Part shown: positions 1 through 5,099 of the stretch, one piece after another
Layout of the letters: the number at the start of each line of letters is the position of its first letter
Position numbering within the stretch: the stretch's first letter is position 1
Assembly (NCBI GenBank): GCA_003500955.1
Contig: DNQP01000040.1
Location: 15,899-20,997 of the forward strand
DNA length: 5,099 nt
Direction: 5' to 3'
Source of the DNA: Curvibacter sp.
GTDB taxonomy: Bacteria; Pseudomonadota; Gammaproteobacteria; Burkholderiales; Burkholderiaceae_C
Position numbers and translations under genes: made by a program
Notes under the pieces: generated by a model
Told to the model about the DNA's origin: nothing
Database searches by the model: none
What the model saw: only the letters and a program-made list of their open reading frames with translations

Positions 1-573
1 ATGCGCCTGATCGTCACCCAGCTGCTGCAGTACGCCCGACCGACCGAGTACGCCGGCTATGTGGAAGCCGTGGACGTGAACCAGGTGCTGGAGAACTCCC
101 TGGTGCTCGTGGCGCATCTGCTGGCCCGCACGCACATCGAGGTCGTGCGCGATCTGCAGGCCACGGCGCGCACCGGCATCAACCGGCAGGAACTGCAGCA
201 GGTGGTGATCAACCTCATGATCAATGCCATCCAGGTCATGCCCGAAGGTGGCACGCTGCGCCTGCGCACACGCGACCGCGAGGACGGCAGGGCCGGCGTG
301 CTACTGGAGATCAGCGACACTGGCCCCGGGCTCTCCGAACGCGTCAAGGAGCGCCTGTTCCGCCCCTTCTTCACCACCAAGAACGATGGCAACGGTCTGG
401 GTCTGTGGATCAGCGTGGGCCTGGTGGAACGCTACGGCGGCAGCATCGAGGGCCTGAACCGCCGCGAGCTGGGCGAAGACAGCGCGGGCGCGAGCTTCCG
501 CGTCTGGCTGCTGACCGAACCGCTGGCACCGCAGGAGGGGCCGACCGGCCCCATGGAAGCGCGGCGCGCTTAA
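1..573 (+). CDS. Sensor histidine kinase, C-terminal ATPase part (5' end outside window)
   Basis: This is the ATP-binding half of a two-component sensor kinase, which would phosphorylate its own histidine and pass the phosphate to a response regulator. All HATPase_c motifs are visible: the N box (NLMINA, residues 71-76), the G1 box (DTGPG, 106-110), the F box (FRPFFTTK, 120-127) and the G2 box (GLGLW, 132-136). Residues 1-15 (ending LLQYARP) look like the second helix of the dimerisation domain, just after the phosphoacceptor His. The His box and any sensor domain therefore lie upstream of base 1, and the ATG at base 1 is probably an internal Met. The LLQYARP-type sequence and compact N box resemble NtrB-like kinases. 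The C-terminal tail of about 20 residues is Pro/Ala/Arg-rich and non-conserved. The stop TAA overlaps the stop of the convergent chaperone gene. No partner regulator is visible, and the signal sensed is unknown. Confidence 0.93.
   Translation: MRLIVTQLLQYARPTEYAGYVEAVDVNQVLENSLVLVAHLLARTHIEVVRDLQATARTGINRQELQQVVINLMINAIQVMPEGGTLRLRTRDREDGRAGVLLEISDTGPGLSERVKERLFRPFFTTKNDGNGLGLWISVGLVERYGGSIEGLNRRELGEDSAGASFRVWLLTEPLAPQEGPTGPMEARRA
537..571. other. Two adjacent GC hairpins at the convergent gene junction
   Basis: GGGGCC (537-542) pairs with GGCCCC (547-552), and AAGCGC (557-562) pairs with GCGCTT (566-571). Both lie at the very end of the kinase gene, and the second reaches the shared TTAA stop site. 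Neither is followed by a T run on either strand. They may help end transcription or protect 3' ends, but there is no room for a standard terminator between the two genes. Confidence 0.3.
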
Positions 574-1205
574 GCCAACATGTCGAAGCCCTGCATCTCG
601 ACCGAGATGAAGGCGCGCGTGAAGCCCGCCAGCGCGGCGTAGAAGCGGGCACGCGGATGCGCCTCGAGCGCATCGCAGAGCTGGTTCACCCAGGGCTGCA
701 GGTGATCGACAAAGAACTCGCGCTGCTTCGTGAGATTGGCCACCGCCACATCGTCGCCCGCGATCAGGTAGCGCATGACTTCGCAGAGGTAGGCGATGTG
801 GTCCTCGGTCTCGGGCAGGGCCTCGTCACGCGCCAGCCCCAGGGCCGCCAGGTCCGTGCGCAGCTGGGCCAGCGGCTTTTCATTGAGAAAGCCGCTGAGG
901 TAGTGCGAGCCGAAGAGATAGATCTCAGGCTTGCCCACGCCGCCAAACAGCGTGTGGTATTCGCCCGTCACGGCGGCCAGGTCCATGTCGCGCGCCGCGC
1001 CCACCAGACCGCGCCAGGGCTCTTCGAGAAAGCCGCCTTCGGCGGGCGCTTCGGTGGCCGCCACACGCAGCTGCTCCAGCAGTTCGGCGCCAGGCGGTGC
1101 GTAGTACAGCGCAGCCAGCAGGCCATAGACCTCGGCGCGGGCCGTTTCCTCGTCCAGCGTGCCCTGCGCCAACTGCGCGTCCTCGGTGTGCTTGTCCGTG
1201 CTCAT
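570..1205 (-). CDS. TorD/DmsD-family chaperone, likely for formate dehydrogenase maturation
   Basis: This 211-residue, mostly helical cytoplasmic protein belongs to the TorD/DmsD/NarJ superfamily. These chaperones bind molybdoenzyme catalytic subunits, protect them and help cofactor insertion before export or assembly. Family motifs are clear: EYHTLFGG (82-89), PEIYLFGSHYLSGF (93-106), ETEDHIAYLCEVM (132-144, the E-x-x-DH signature) and FFVDHLQPWV (164-173). The length matches the family. The ATG start lies 13 bp after the Fe-S gene stop, with a GAAGAG Shine-Dalgarno-like stretch at 1215-1220 that overlaps the upstream TGA, which suggests translational coupling. It is the last gene of the four-gene unit, and its TAA overlaps the stop of the convergent kinase. 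The formate dehydrogenase alpha gene upstream makes that enzyme the likely client. This is inferred from context, since the motifs alone do not tell TorD, DmsD and Fdh-specific members apart. Confidence 0.92.
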   Translation of the reverse strand: MSTDKHTEDAQLAQGTLDEETARAEVYGLLAALYYAPPGAELLEQLRVAATEAPAEGGFLEEPWRGLVGAARDMDLAAVTGEYHTLFGGVGKPEIYLFGSHYLSGFLNEKPLAQLRTDLAALGLARDEALPETEDHIAYLCEVMRYLIAGDDVAVANLTKQREFFVDHLQPWVNQLCDALEAHPRARFYAALAGFTRAFISVEMQGFDMLA

Positions 1206-1218
1206 GGTGTCGGTCTCT

Positions 1219-3306
1219 TCAGAGGTCGGTGATCTTGGTTTCGTTAGGGTTGCTGTAGATGTCGATCACGCGGCAGTCGCCACACATCTTCAGCCGCTCC
1301 AGGGCCTCGCCCTGGAACATGGCGTGACCCGCGAGCTTGCCCAGCATGGCCTCGATGGCCTTGAGGGTGCCGAAGGGCTTGCCGCAGCGGATGCAGGCGT
1401 AGGGCTGCATCTCGTTGATGACCACCGCTTCCTTGCGCTGCGGGGTCAGCCGCAGCTGCGGGACCAGGCTCAGCGCCTGTTCCGGGCAGGTCTTGACGCA
1501 CAGGCCGCACTGCACGCAGTTCTTCTCGATGAAACGCAGCTGGGGCGCGTTCGGGTTGTCCTGCAGTGCGCTGGCCGGGCAGGCGTTCACGCAGCTCAGG
1601 CACATGGTGCAGGCGTCCTTGTTGACGGCCAGCGCCCCCAGCGGTGAGCCCTGGGCCGGCAGAGCGATGAGCTCAGGCTTGGCCGGAGCCTGCTCGACCA
1701 GATGATCCAGCGCCAGCTCCAGCGTGGCGCGCTTGTCGGCCTGCACGGCAAAGCTGGCCGTCTTGCTCACACCCTTCGCCGGCGCGGACTGCAAAGCGGC
1801 ATCGAGCTCGGCGAGGTCGCGCGCATCGCGCGCGTGCAGGATGCGGAAGTGTTCGCCCGTGTAGCCGAGGCCGTTGAGGATGGCCTGGGCCACGTTCATC
1901 TGCGCGCGCACCTGCTCCGCGTACTGCGGCGCCTCCTCGCCTGTCATCAAGACCCAGACATTGCGCGCACCGTAGGCCACGGCCGTGAGCCAGACCTCCA
2001 GTCCCAGGGAGGCCGTGTGCCAGACCGGCACCGGGATCACGCGGGCGGGCACGCCCAGGATGTCCGGGTCCACACGCGCGGCACGGCCCAGATCGCCGAT
2101 CAGCCTGGTGCCGGCCTGCTGGCTGTGCAGCAGCAGCGCGGGTTCACGCCCGCCAGCGCGCTGGTAGGCCGAGAGCAGGGTCTTGAACTTCACGCCCTGA
2201 TCGCTGGCACGCGGGTAGGCAAAGCTCAGCGCACCGCTCGGGCAGACGGTGGTACAGGCCCCGCAACCCACGCAGAGGTTGGGATTGACCTTGATCTGCT
2301 GGCGCTCCTTCTCGGAGCTGATGGCCGAGGCCGAGCAGACCTCGATGCAGGCATTGCAACCGGTCTTCTCGTTGCGGCTGTGGGCGCAGAGCTTCTGCTT
2401 GTAGGTGAAGAACTTGGGCTTCTCGAATTCGCCGACCAGGCCGCGCAGCTCGATCAGAACCCGGGAGTCCGCGCCGTCCCACTGGAAGTAGCCCTGGGGC
2501 TTGGCGTGCTGGCTGAAGGCCGGCGTGCCGCGCAGGTCGAGCACCAGGTCAAAGGTGTCGCTGTCGGACTGCGGCTCGCGCGTGAAGTCGATCGCCCCGG
2601 CCACGCCGCAAACCTTGACACAGGCGCGGTGGGACGTGCACTTGGCGCTGTCGATCTGGTAATCGAAACCGATGGCCCCTTCCGGGCAGGCGGCGATGCA
2701 GGCATTGCAGCGCGTGCACAGGTCCAGATCGATGGCGTTGGTGGTCTGCCACTTGAGCTCGAAGGCACCGAGCCAGCCCGTCAGGCTGTCGATCCGTCCG
2801 CTCATCACGGGGTAGCGGCGCTCCTGCATGCCACCCTCGGCACCGGCGCCGGTGCTGAATATCGTGACGTCCAGGCTGTCGGCCAGCAGGTCAGCGGCCC
2901 GCTCGGCAGCGTCCAGCGCACCGATGATGAGCAGGCGGCCCGCGCTCTTGTAGGTCACGGTGGGCACGGGCTCGGGATCGGGCAGACGCGCCGCGGCCAG
3001 CAGCGCCGCCATCTTGGGCATGGCCTTGGCGGCATCCTTGCTCCAGCCGCCGGTCTCGCGGATGTTGACGAAGCGGATGGGCACGGCCTTGACGCCTTCG
3101 GTCTGCTCGGCGATCTCGCCAAACAGGCGGGCCTCCTGCGTGCAGGCGACGACGAGCTCGTCGCCCCGGCCCAAGGCCTGCTGGAAGGCACCGGCCTCGC
3201 GCCGGCACAGGGTGCTGTGCGTCGTCAGCGTTTCTTCAAGCGCCGCGCCCAGACCCTTGGGGTCCAGAGGCATGGTCTTGTTGCAGTCGCAGATCAGGGT
3301 CGTCAT
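1219..3306 (-). CDS. Large 4Fe-4S polyferredoxin of formate dehydrogenase accessory locus, HdrA-like features
   Basis: This 695-residue protein has no signal peptide or membrane segment. Four complete C-x2-C-x2-C-x3-CP ferredoxin motifs start at C197, C345, C566 and C597. A fifth site has spacing C-x9-C-x2-C-x3-C (307-324). A sixth is C-x2-H-x2-C-x3-C (223-233), with His226 in place of the second Cys. The N-terminus carries C6-x-C8, C34 and C55, then NIRE (81-84), a pattern recalling the start of HdrA. Residues 122-150 resemble a beta-alpha-beta nucleotide fold without the GxGxxG loop. Residues 373-500 lack Cys and resemble FlpD/MvhD. The C-terminus has paired CxxC motifs (638/641 and 675/678), possibly a metal ribbon. 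Electron transfer or maturation for formate dehydrogenase is inferred from context. I chose the ATG at 3306 because the conserved-looking CxC begins there; the in-frame GTG at 3366 would add 20 low-complexity residues and lengthen the overlap with DUF3306. Confidence 0.9.
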   Translation of the reverse strand: MTTLICDCNKTMPLDPKGLGAALEETLTTHSTLCRREAGAFQQALGRGDELVVACTQEARLFGEIAEQTEGVKAVPIRFVNIRETGGWSKDAAKAMPKMAALLAAARLPDPEPVPTVTYKSAGRLLIIGALDAAERAADLLADSLDVTIFSTGAGAEGGMQERRYPVMSGRIDSLTGWLGAFELKWQTTNAIDLDLCTRCNACIAACPEGAIGFDYQIDSAKCTSHRACVKVCGVAGAIDFTREPQSDSDTFDLVLDLRGTPAFSQHAKPQGYFQWDGADSRVLIELRGLVGEFEKPKFFTYKQKLCAHSRNEKTGCNACIEVCSASAISSEKERQQIKVNPNLCVGCGACTTVCPSGALSFAYPRASDQGVKFKTLLSAYQRAGGREPALLLHSQQAGTRLIGDLGRAARVDPDILGVPARVIPVPVWHTASLGLEVWLTAVAYGARNVWVLMTGEEAPQYAEQVRAQMNVAQAILNGLGYTGEHFRILHARDARDLAELDAALQSAPAKGVSKTASFAVQADKRATLELALDHLVEQAPAKPELIALPAQGSPLGALAVNKDACTMCLSCVNACPASALQDNPNAPQLRFIEKNCVQCGLCVKTCPEQALSLVPQLRLTPQRKEAVVINEMQPYACIRCGKPFGTLKAIEAMLGKLAGHAMFQGEALERLKMCGDCRVIDIYSNPNETKITDL

Positions 3307-3838
3307 GGTGTGGGGTCTCGTCGGGTTCGGTGGCGTGGCGCTCTGGAGCCGCGGGCTCCGGTTCACTGTGCGCCGGTAGGGATGCCTGGGCCGGCTGCGC
3401 GGCTGCAGGCGGGGTTTTCTTCTCGTCCTCGACCAAGCCGAGGAAATGGGCGCTGGCCATCTTGCGCAGCATCGAGGCCGGCATGGGATTGGGCGTGTTG
3501 TAGTCGTCGATGTAGATGTCCAGCCCGTCCATCACGTTGAAGTGCGGATCAGAAAAGAGCTTGCGCATGGCCGCGTGCTTGACCGCCGGATCCACATCGC
3601 CTGCAACGTAGCGGCGGAAATCCGATTGTGGTGTCAGGGTCTGCACATCCTCCATGGTGGGCGCGGGGGGCGCCTCCACCACTTCCGGTGCAGCCACCGG
3701 CTCGGCGGCTGGCTGCGGACGCGCCGCCGCTTGCGGAACGGGCGGCGCGGCGGCGGGCGCTGGCGGCTCCTCGACCGGCTTGCCCTCGCGCAGCGCCTGC
3801 TTGCGCTGGGACCAGCGCCCCAGGAAACCCTCAGCCAT
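3236..3838 (-). CDS. DUF3306 family protein
   Basis: This 200-residue protein matches DUF3306, a family of unknown function found beside formate dehydrogenase genes. The N-terminus has the family's FLGRWSQRK signature (5-13). A Pro/Ala-rich, probably disordered linker follows (about 24-60). The conserved core is at 73-113 and includes FRRYVAGDVDPAV (74-86), the helix KLFSDPHFNVMDGLD (93-107) and the end of the core at IDDYN (110-114). The tail (about 141-200) is again Pro/Ala/His-rich and unlike any domain. Its last 23 or so residues are encoded in the 71-bp overlap with the start of the Fe-S gene. There is no membrane segment or cofactor motif. The start has a strong GGAGG five bases upstream, inside the end of DUF3305, and overlaps that gene by 8 bp, which implies coupled translation. 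The biochemical role is not known. Confidence 0.9.
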   Translation of the reverse strand: MAEGFLGRWSQRKQALREGKPVEEPPAPAAAPPVPQAAARPQPAAEPVAAPEVVEAPPAPTMEDVQTLTPQSDFRRYVAGDVDPAVKHAAMRKLFSDPHFNVMDGLDIYIDDYNTPNPMPASMLRKMASAHFLGLVEDEKKTPPAAAQPAQASLPAHSEPEPAAPERHATEPDETPHHDDPDLRLQQDHASGPQGSGRGA

Positions 3839-4391
3839 GCTCGCCTCCGCCGTACTTCTTTTCGGTGCTCACCGAGGCCGGATTGCCAAAGCGGTCGGTC
3901 AGGCGCTTGAAGCTGTCCGGCCGCTTGCGCTGCTTGGCTTCGATCACGTAGTGCTCGTCGGCAAAGGCCCGGAACCAGTCCACGATCTCAGCTGGCGCGG
4001 GCACCTGCTCCACCGTCTCCTGGGCGTCCAGCCAGCGACCCGCGTCGTGGTAGCTCACAGACACAGCGACCGGGCGCGGGATAGGCTCATCGGCCACCGT
4101 AGCCTCTTCCTCCATGCGCCAGAGCACGAACCAGCAGGGCGCGGGCGTGGTGGCGTTGAGGTAATAGCCCTCGGCATCGTCGCGGAAGAGCTCGACCGTG
4201 AAGCCGGGATGCAACCACTGCTCGCCGTCCTCGTCCTGGCGCAAGCGGCGTGGCTCCGGGCCAAAAGCGGCTTCGTCCAGCACCACGTCGGCCAGCTCCC
4301 AGCGCCAGGGCTGCCACTGGCTCATGGGGCCGGTGATGCGCACCTTGCGCATGACGACGGCGACAGGGAGAGAGGGGTTCTTGCTGCTCAT
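3831..4391 (-). CDS. DUF3305 family protein
   Basis: This 186-residue soluble protein matches DUF3305, a family of unknown function that travels with DUF3306 and formate dehydrogenase genes. Family-like blocks are VVMRKVRITGPMSQWQPWRW (12-31), HPGFTVELFRDDAEGYYLN (61-79) followed by CWFVLWRM (86-93), and VSYHDAGRWLDAQETVEQVP (112-131) leading into a WFRAFADEHY helix (139-148). The Trp- and Tyr-rich, alternating pattern suggests a beta-rich fold, and no catalytic or metal site is evident. The C-terminus (KKYGGGEHG) is encoded by the DNA that supplies the DUF3306 ribosome binding site. It is the first gene of the accessory unit. The ATG at 4391 follows a weak AAGAAA Shine-Dalgarno-like run about 10 bases upstream. 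The family assignment is from recognised motifs; the function is open. Confidence 0.9.
   Translation of the reverse strand: MSSKNPSLPVAVVMRKVRITGPMSQWQPWRWELADVVLDEAAFGPEPRRLRQDEDGEQWLHPGFTVELFRDDAEGYYLNATTPAPCWFVLWRMEEEATVADEPIPRPVAVSVSYHDAGRWLDAQETVEQVPAPAEIVDWFRAFADEHYVIEAKQRKRPDSFKRLTDRFGNPASVSTEKKYGGGEHG
3844..3848 (-). promoter_or_regulatory. Strong ribosome binding site for DUF3306
   Basis: GGAGG on the - strand lies five bases before the DUF3306 ATG and inside the last codons of DUF3305. It is the best Shine-Dalgarno sequence in the unit and fixes the DUF3306 start despite the 8-bp gene overlap. Confidence 0.75.
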
Positions 4392-4412
4392 ACGCTATTT
4401 CTTGCAGGCGTC

Positions 4413-4441
4413 ACTGTAGCGGATAGGAAAAGACCTGCCTA
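4413..4441 (-). promoter_or_regulatory. Candidate sigma-70 promoter for the DUF3305-DUF3306-FeS-TorD unit
   Basis: On the - strand a -35-like TAGGCA (4441-4436) and a -10-like TACAGT (4418-4413) are separated by exactly 17 bp. Each matches the sigma-70 consensus at four of six positions. Transcription would start near 4406, giving a leader of only about 15 bases before the DUF3305 ATG. The upstream terminator makes a promoter in this gap likely; the exact boxes are a guess. Confidence 0.35.
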
Positions 4442-4451
4442 TGCGCTCTGC

Positions 4452-4468
4452 TGCGACAAATTGTCGCA
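4452..4468. promoter_or_regulatory. 17-bp perfect palindrome, candidate operator
   Basis: Arms TGCGACAA (4452-4459) and TTGTCGCA (4461-4468) are exact inverted repeats around a single central A. The site lies in the intergenic spacer, 61 bp upstream of the DUF3305 start measured from 4452, and next to the candidate -35 element. There is no T run on either side, so it is not a terminator. The 8+8 symmetry suggests a dimeric DNA-binding regulator. I do not recognise the consensus: it is not an FNR/Crp box, nor the E. coli ModE or NarL motif. Confidence 0.6.
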
Positions 4469-4491
4469 AGCGGTGGGAGCGGGCCTGGAAG

Positions 4492-4524
4492 AAAAAAGGC
4501 CTTGCGCCAGAGCGCAAGGCCTTT
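4492..4524 (-). terminator. Intrinsic terminator after formate dehydrogenase alpha gene
   Basis: A perfect 13-bp inverted repeat (arm GCGCAAGGCCTTT at 4512-4524 and its complement at 4495-4507) flanks a 4-base loop (4508-4511). Read on the - strand, the stem runs straight into a run of six T (4497-4492, the first three inside the stem) and then CTTCC. This is a classic Rho-independent terminator, placed 27 bp after the alpha-subunit stop. On the + strand the hairpin has no strong T run after it (only CTTTC), so it probably acts on - strand transcripts only. Confidence 0.9.
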
Positions 4525-4531
4525 CACGTCT

Positions 4532-4547
4532 CGCGTCCCAGGACGCG
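4532..4547 (-). other. Small GC hairpin between the alpha-subunit stop and the terminator
   Basis: Arms CGCGTC (4532-4537) and GACGCG (4542-4547) pair perfectly around a 4-base loop. The hairpin lies 3 bases past the alpha-subunit stop and just ahead of the main terminator. It could stabilise the 3' end of the mRNA or simply be chance in GC-rich DNA. No T run follows it. Confidence 0.45.
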
Positions 4548-4550
4548 GCT

Positions 4551-5099
4551 TCAGCCGAGCATGACCTCCGCCGCCCCGAAGCCCTGGGTCTTCGCCGGCT
4601 TGCCGCCACGACGGATCGAGACCGCGCAGTACTTGAACTCCGGGATCTTGGCGACCGGATCGAACGCCGCGTTGGTGATCAGGTTGGCCGCCGCCTCGTA
4701 GTAGGCGAAGGGGATGAAGACGGCGCCGCGCGGCGTGCCGTCGTCCTGACGCAGGTGGATGGCGACCTGGCCGCGGCGCGAGGCCACGGTGATGACATCG
4801 CCGGGCTGCAGGCCCAGGTCCGCCATGTCGGCGCCGCACATGGACGCGGTGGCAATGGGTTCGATGGCGTCGAGCACACCCGAGCGGCGCGTCATGCTGC
4901 CCGTGTGCCAATGCTCGAGCTGGCGGCCCGTGATCAGCACGAAGGGGAAATCGGCGTCCGGGCGCTCGTTGGCCGGGATGATATCGGCCGGCACCAGCTT
5001 GACCTTGCCGTCCTTGGTGTCGAACTTGTCCACGAAGACGATGGGCTGGCCCGGATCGTCCGTGCTCAGGCAGGGGTAGGTCACGCTGGATTCCTTCTG
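4551..5099 (-). CDS. Formate dehydrogenase alpha (catalytic) subunit, C-terminal 182 residues (5' end outside window)
   Basis: This is the molydopterin-dinucleotide-binding C-terminal domain of a formate dehydrogenase large subunit, which oxidises formate to CO2 at a Mo- or W-bis-MGD centre. Within the visible part, the family blocks are PCLSTDDPGQPIVF (9-22), LVPADIIPANERPDADFPFV (35-54), TGRQLEHWHTGSMTRR (57-72, pterin-contacting), the six-stranded barrel region LGLQPGDVITVASRRGQV (95-112), and FAYYEAAANLITNAAFDPVAKIPEFKYCAV (131-160). The reading frame is open to the window edge, so an apparent GTG start at 5084 is an internal Val. The selenocysteine/cysteine site and Fe-S sites would be upstream. 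The short tail after the barrel (about 20 residues, ending EVMLG) is poorly conserved. I cannot say from this end whether the enzyme is the soluble NAD-linked type or the membrane-linked type. A strong terminator follows 27 bp after the stop. Confidence 0.93.
   Translation of the reverse strand, partial: QKESSVTYPCLSTDDPGQPIVFVDKFDTKDGKVKLVPADIIPANERPDADFPFVLITGRQLEHWHTGSMTRRSGVLDAIEPIATASMCGADMADLGLQPGDVITVASRRGQVAIHLRQDDGTPRGAVFIPFAYYEAAANLITNAAFDPVAKIPEFKYCAVSIRRGGKPAKTQGFGAAEVMLG

Noticed and set aside
405..1232. A 275-codon open frame on the + strand over the kinase end and the TorD gene
   Set aside because: It overlaps two well-supported genes, has no known motif and has the Arg/Gly/Gln-rich composition of a shadow frame.
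3307..3366. A longer start for the Fe-S protein at the GTG at 3366
   Set aside because: It would add 20 Pro/Thr-rich residues before the conserved CxC and extend the overlap with DUF3306 to 131 bp. The ATG at 3306 is simpler.
1702..3540. A 612-codon open frame on the + strand antisense to the Fe-S and DUF3306 genes
   Set aside because: Its translation is Gly/Ala/Arg/Leu/His-rich with no recognisable domain. It mirrors a GC-rich coding strand whose Cys-motif protein is clearly real.
4423..4442. A 5-bp inverted repeat ATAGG/CCTAT within the promoter spacer
   Set aside because: Short arms with a 10-base gap are expected by chance, and it adds nothing beyond the perfect palindrome beside it.
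4411..4911. A 166-codon - strand open frame covering the alpha-subunit end and the spacer
   Set aside because: It is out of frame with the clear formate dehydrogenase sequence and runs through the terminator. Its translation is Arg/His-rich and unlike any family.

Overview
The window is GC-rich and densely coded, with the strong third-position G/C bias typical of Betaproteobacteria. The gene families together (a formate dehydrogenase alpha subunit, DUF3305, DUF3306, a large polyferredoxin and a TorD-type chaperone) fit a Burkholderiales/Comamonadaceae-like chromosome. That taxonomic guess comes from composition and gene content only.

Layout: the left edge (1-573, + strand) holds the C-terminal catalytic half of a sensor histidine kinase whose start lies outside the window. 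Everything else is on the - strand. Read in the direction of transcription (right to left), there is first the C-terminal end of a formate dehydrogenase catalytic subunit (5099-4551, 5' end outside the window), then a 159-bp spacer. The spacer holds a textbook intrinsic terminator, a second small hairpin, a perfect 17-bp palindrome and a plausible promoter. A tightly packed four-gene unit follows: DUF3305 (4391-3831), DUF3306 (3838-3236), a 695-residue Fe-S protein (3306-1219) and a TorD/DmsD-family chaperone (1205-570). Within this unit the genes overlap by 8 and 71 bp, then are separated by 13 bp. The TorD gene and the histidine kinase converge, and their stop codons overlap in a single TTAA.

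How the genes may work together: the alpha subunit binds the Mo/W-bis-MGD cofactor and oxidises formate. The TorD-like protein is expected to act as its dedicated cytoplasmic maturation chaperone. The DUF3305/DUF3306 proteins have no established function but recur beside formate dehydrogenases. The Fe-S protein has up to six ferredoxin-type cluster sites and no membrane segment or signal peptide, which suggests a cytoplasmic electron-transfer or maturation partner. Its sequence also suggests a degenerate heterodisulfide-reductase HdrA-like front half and a FlpD/MvhD-like middle domain. This mosaic is the most interesting observation in the window. The terminator-palindrome-promoter arrangement suggests that the accessory unit is transcribed and regulated separately from the structural formate dehydrogenase genes.

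No RNA gene, mobile element or CRISPR array was seen.
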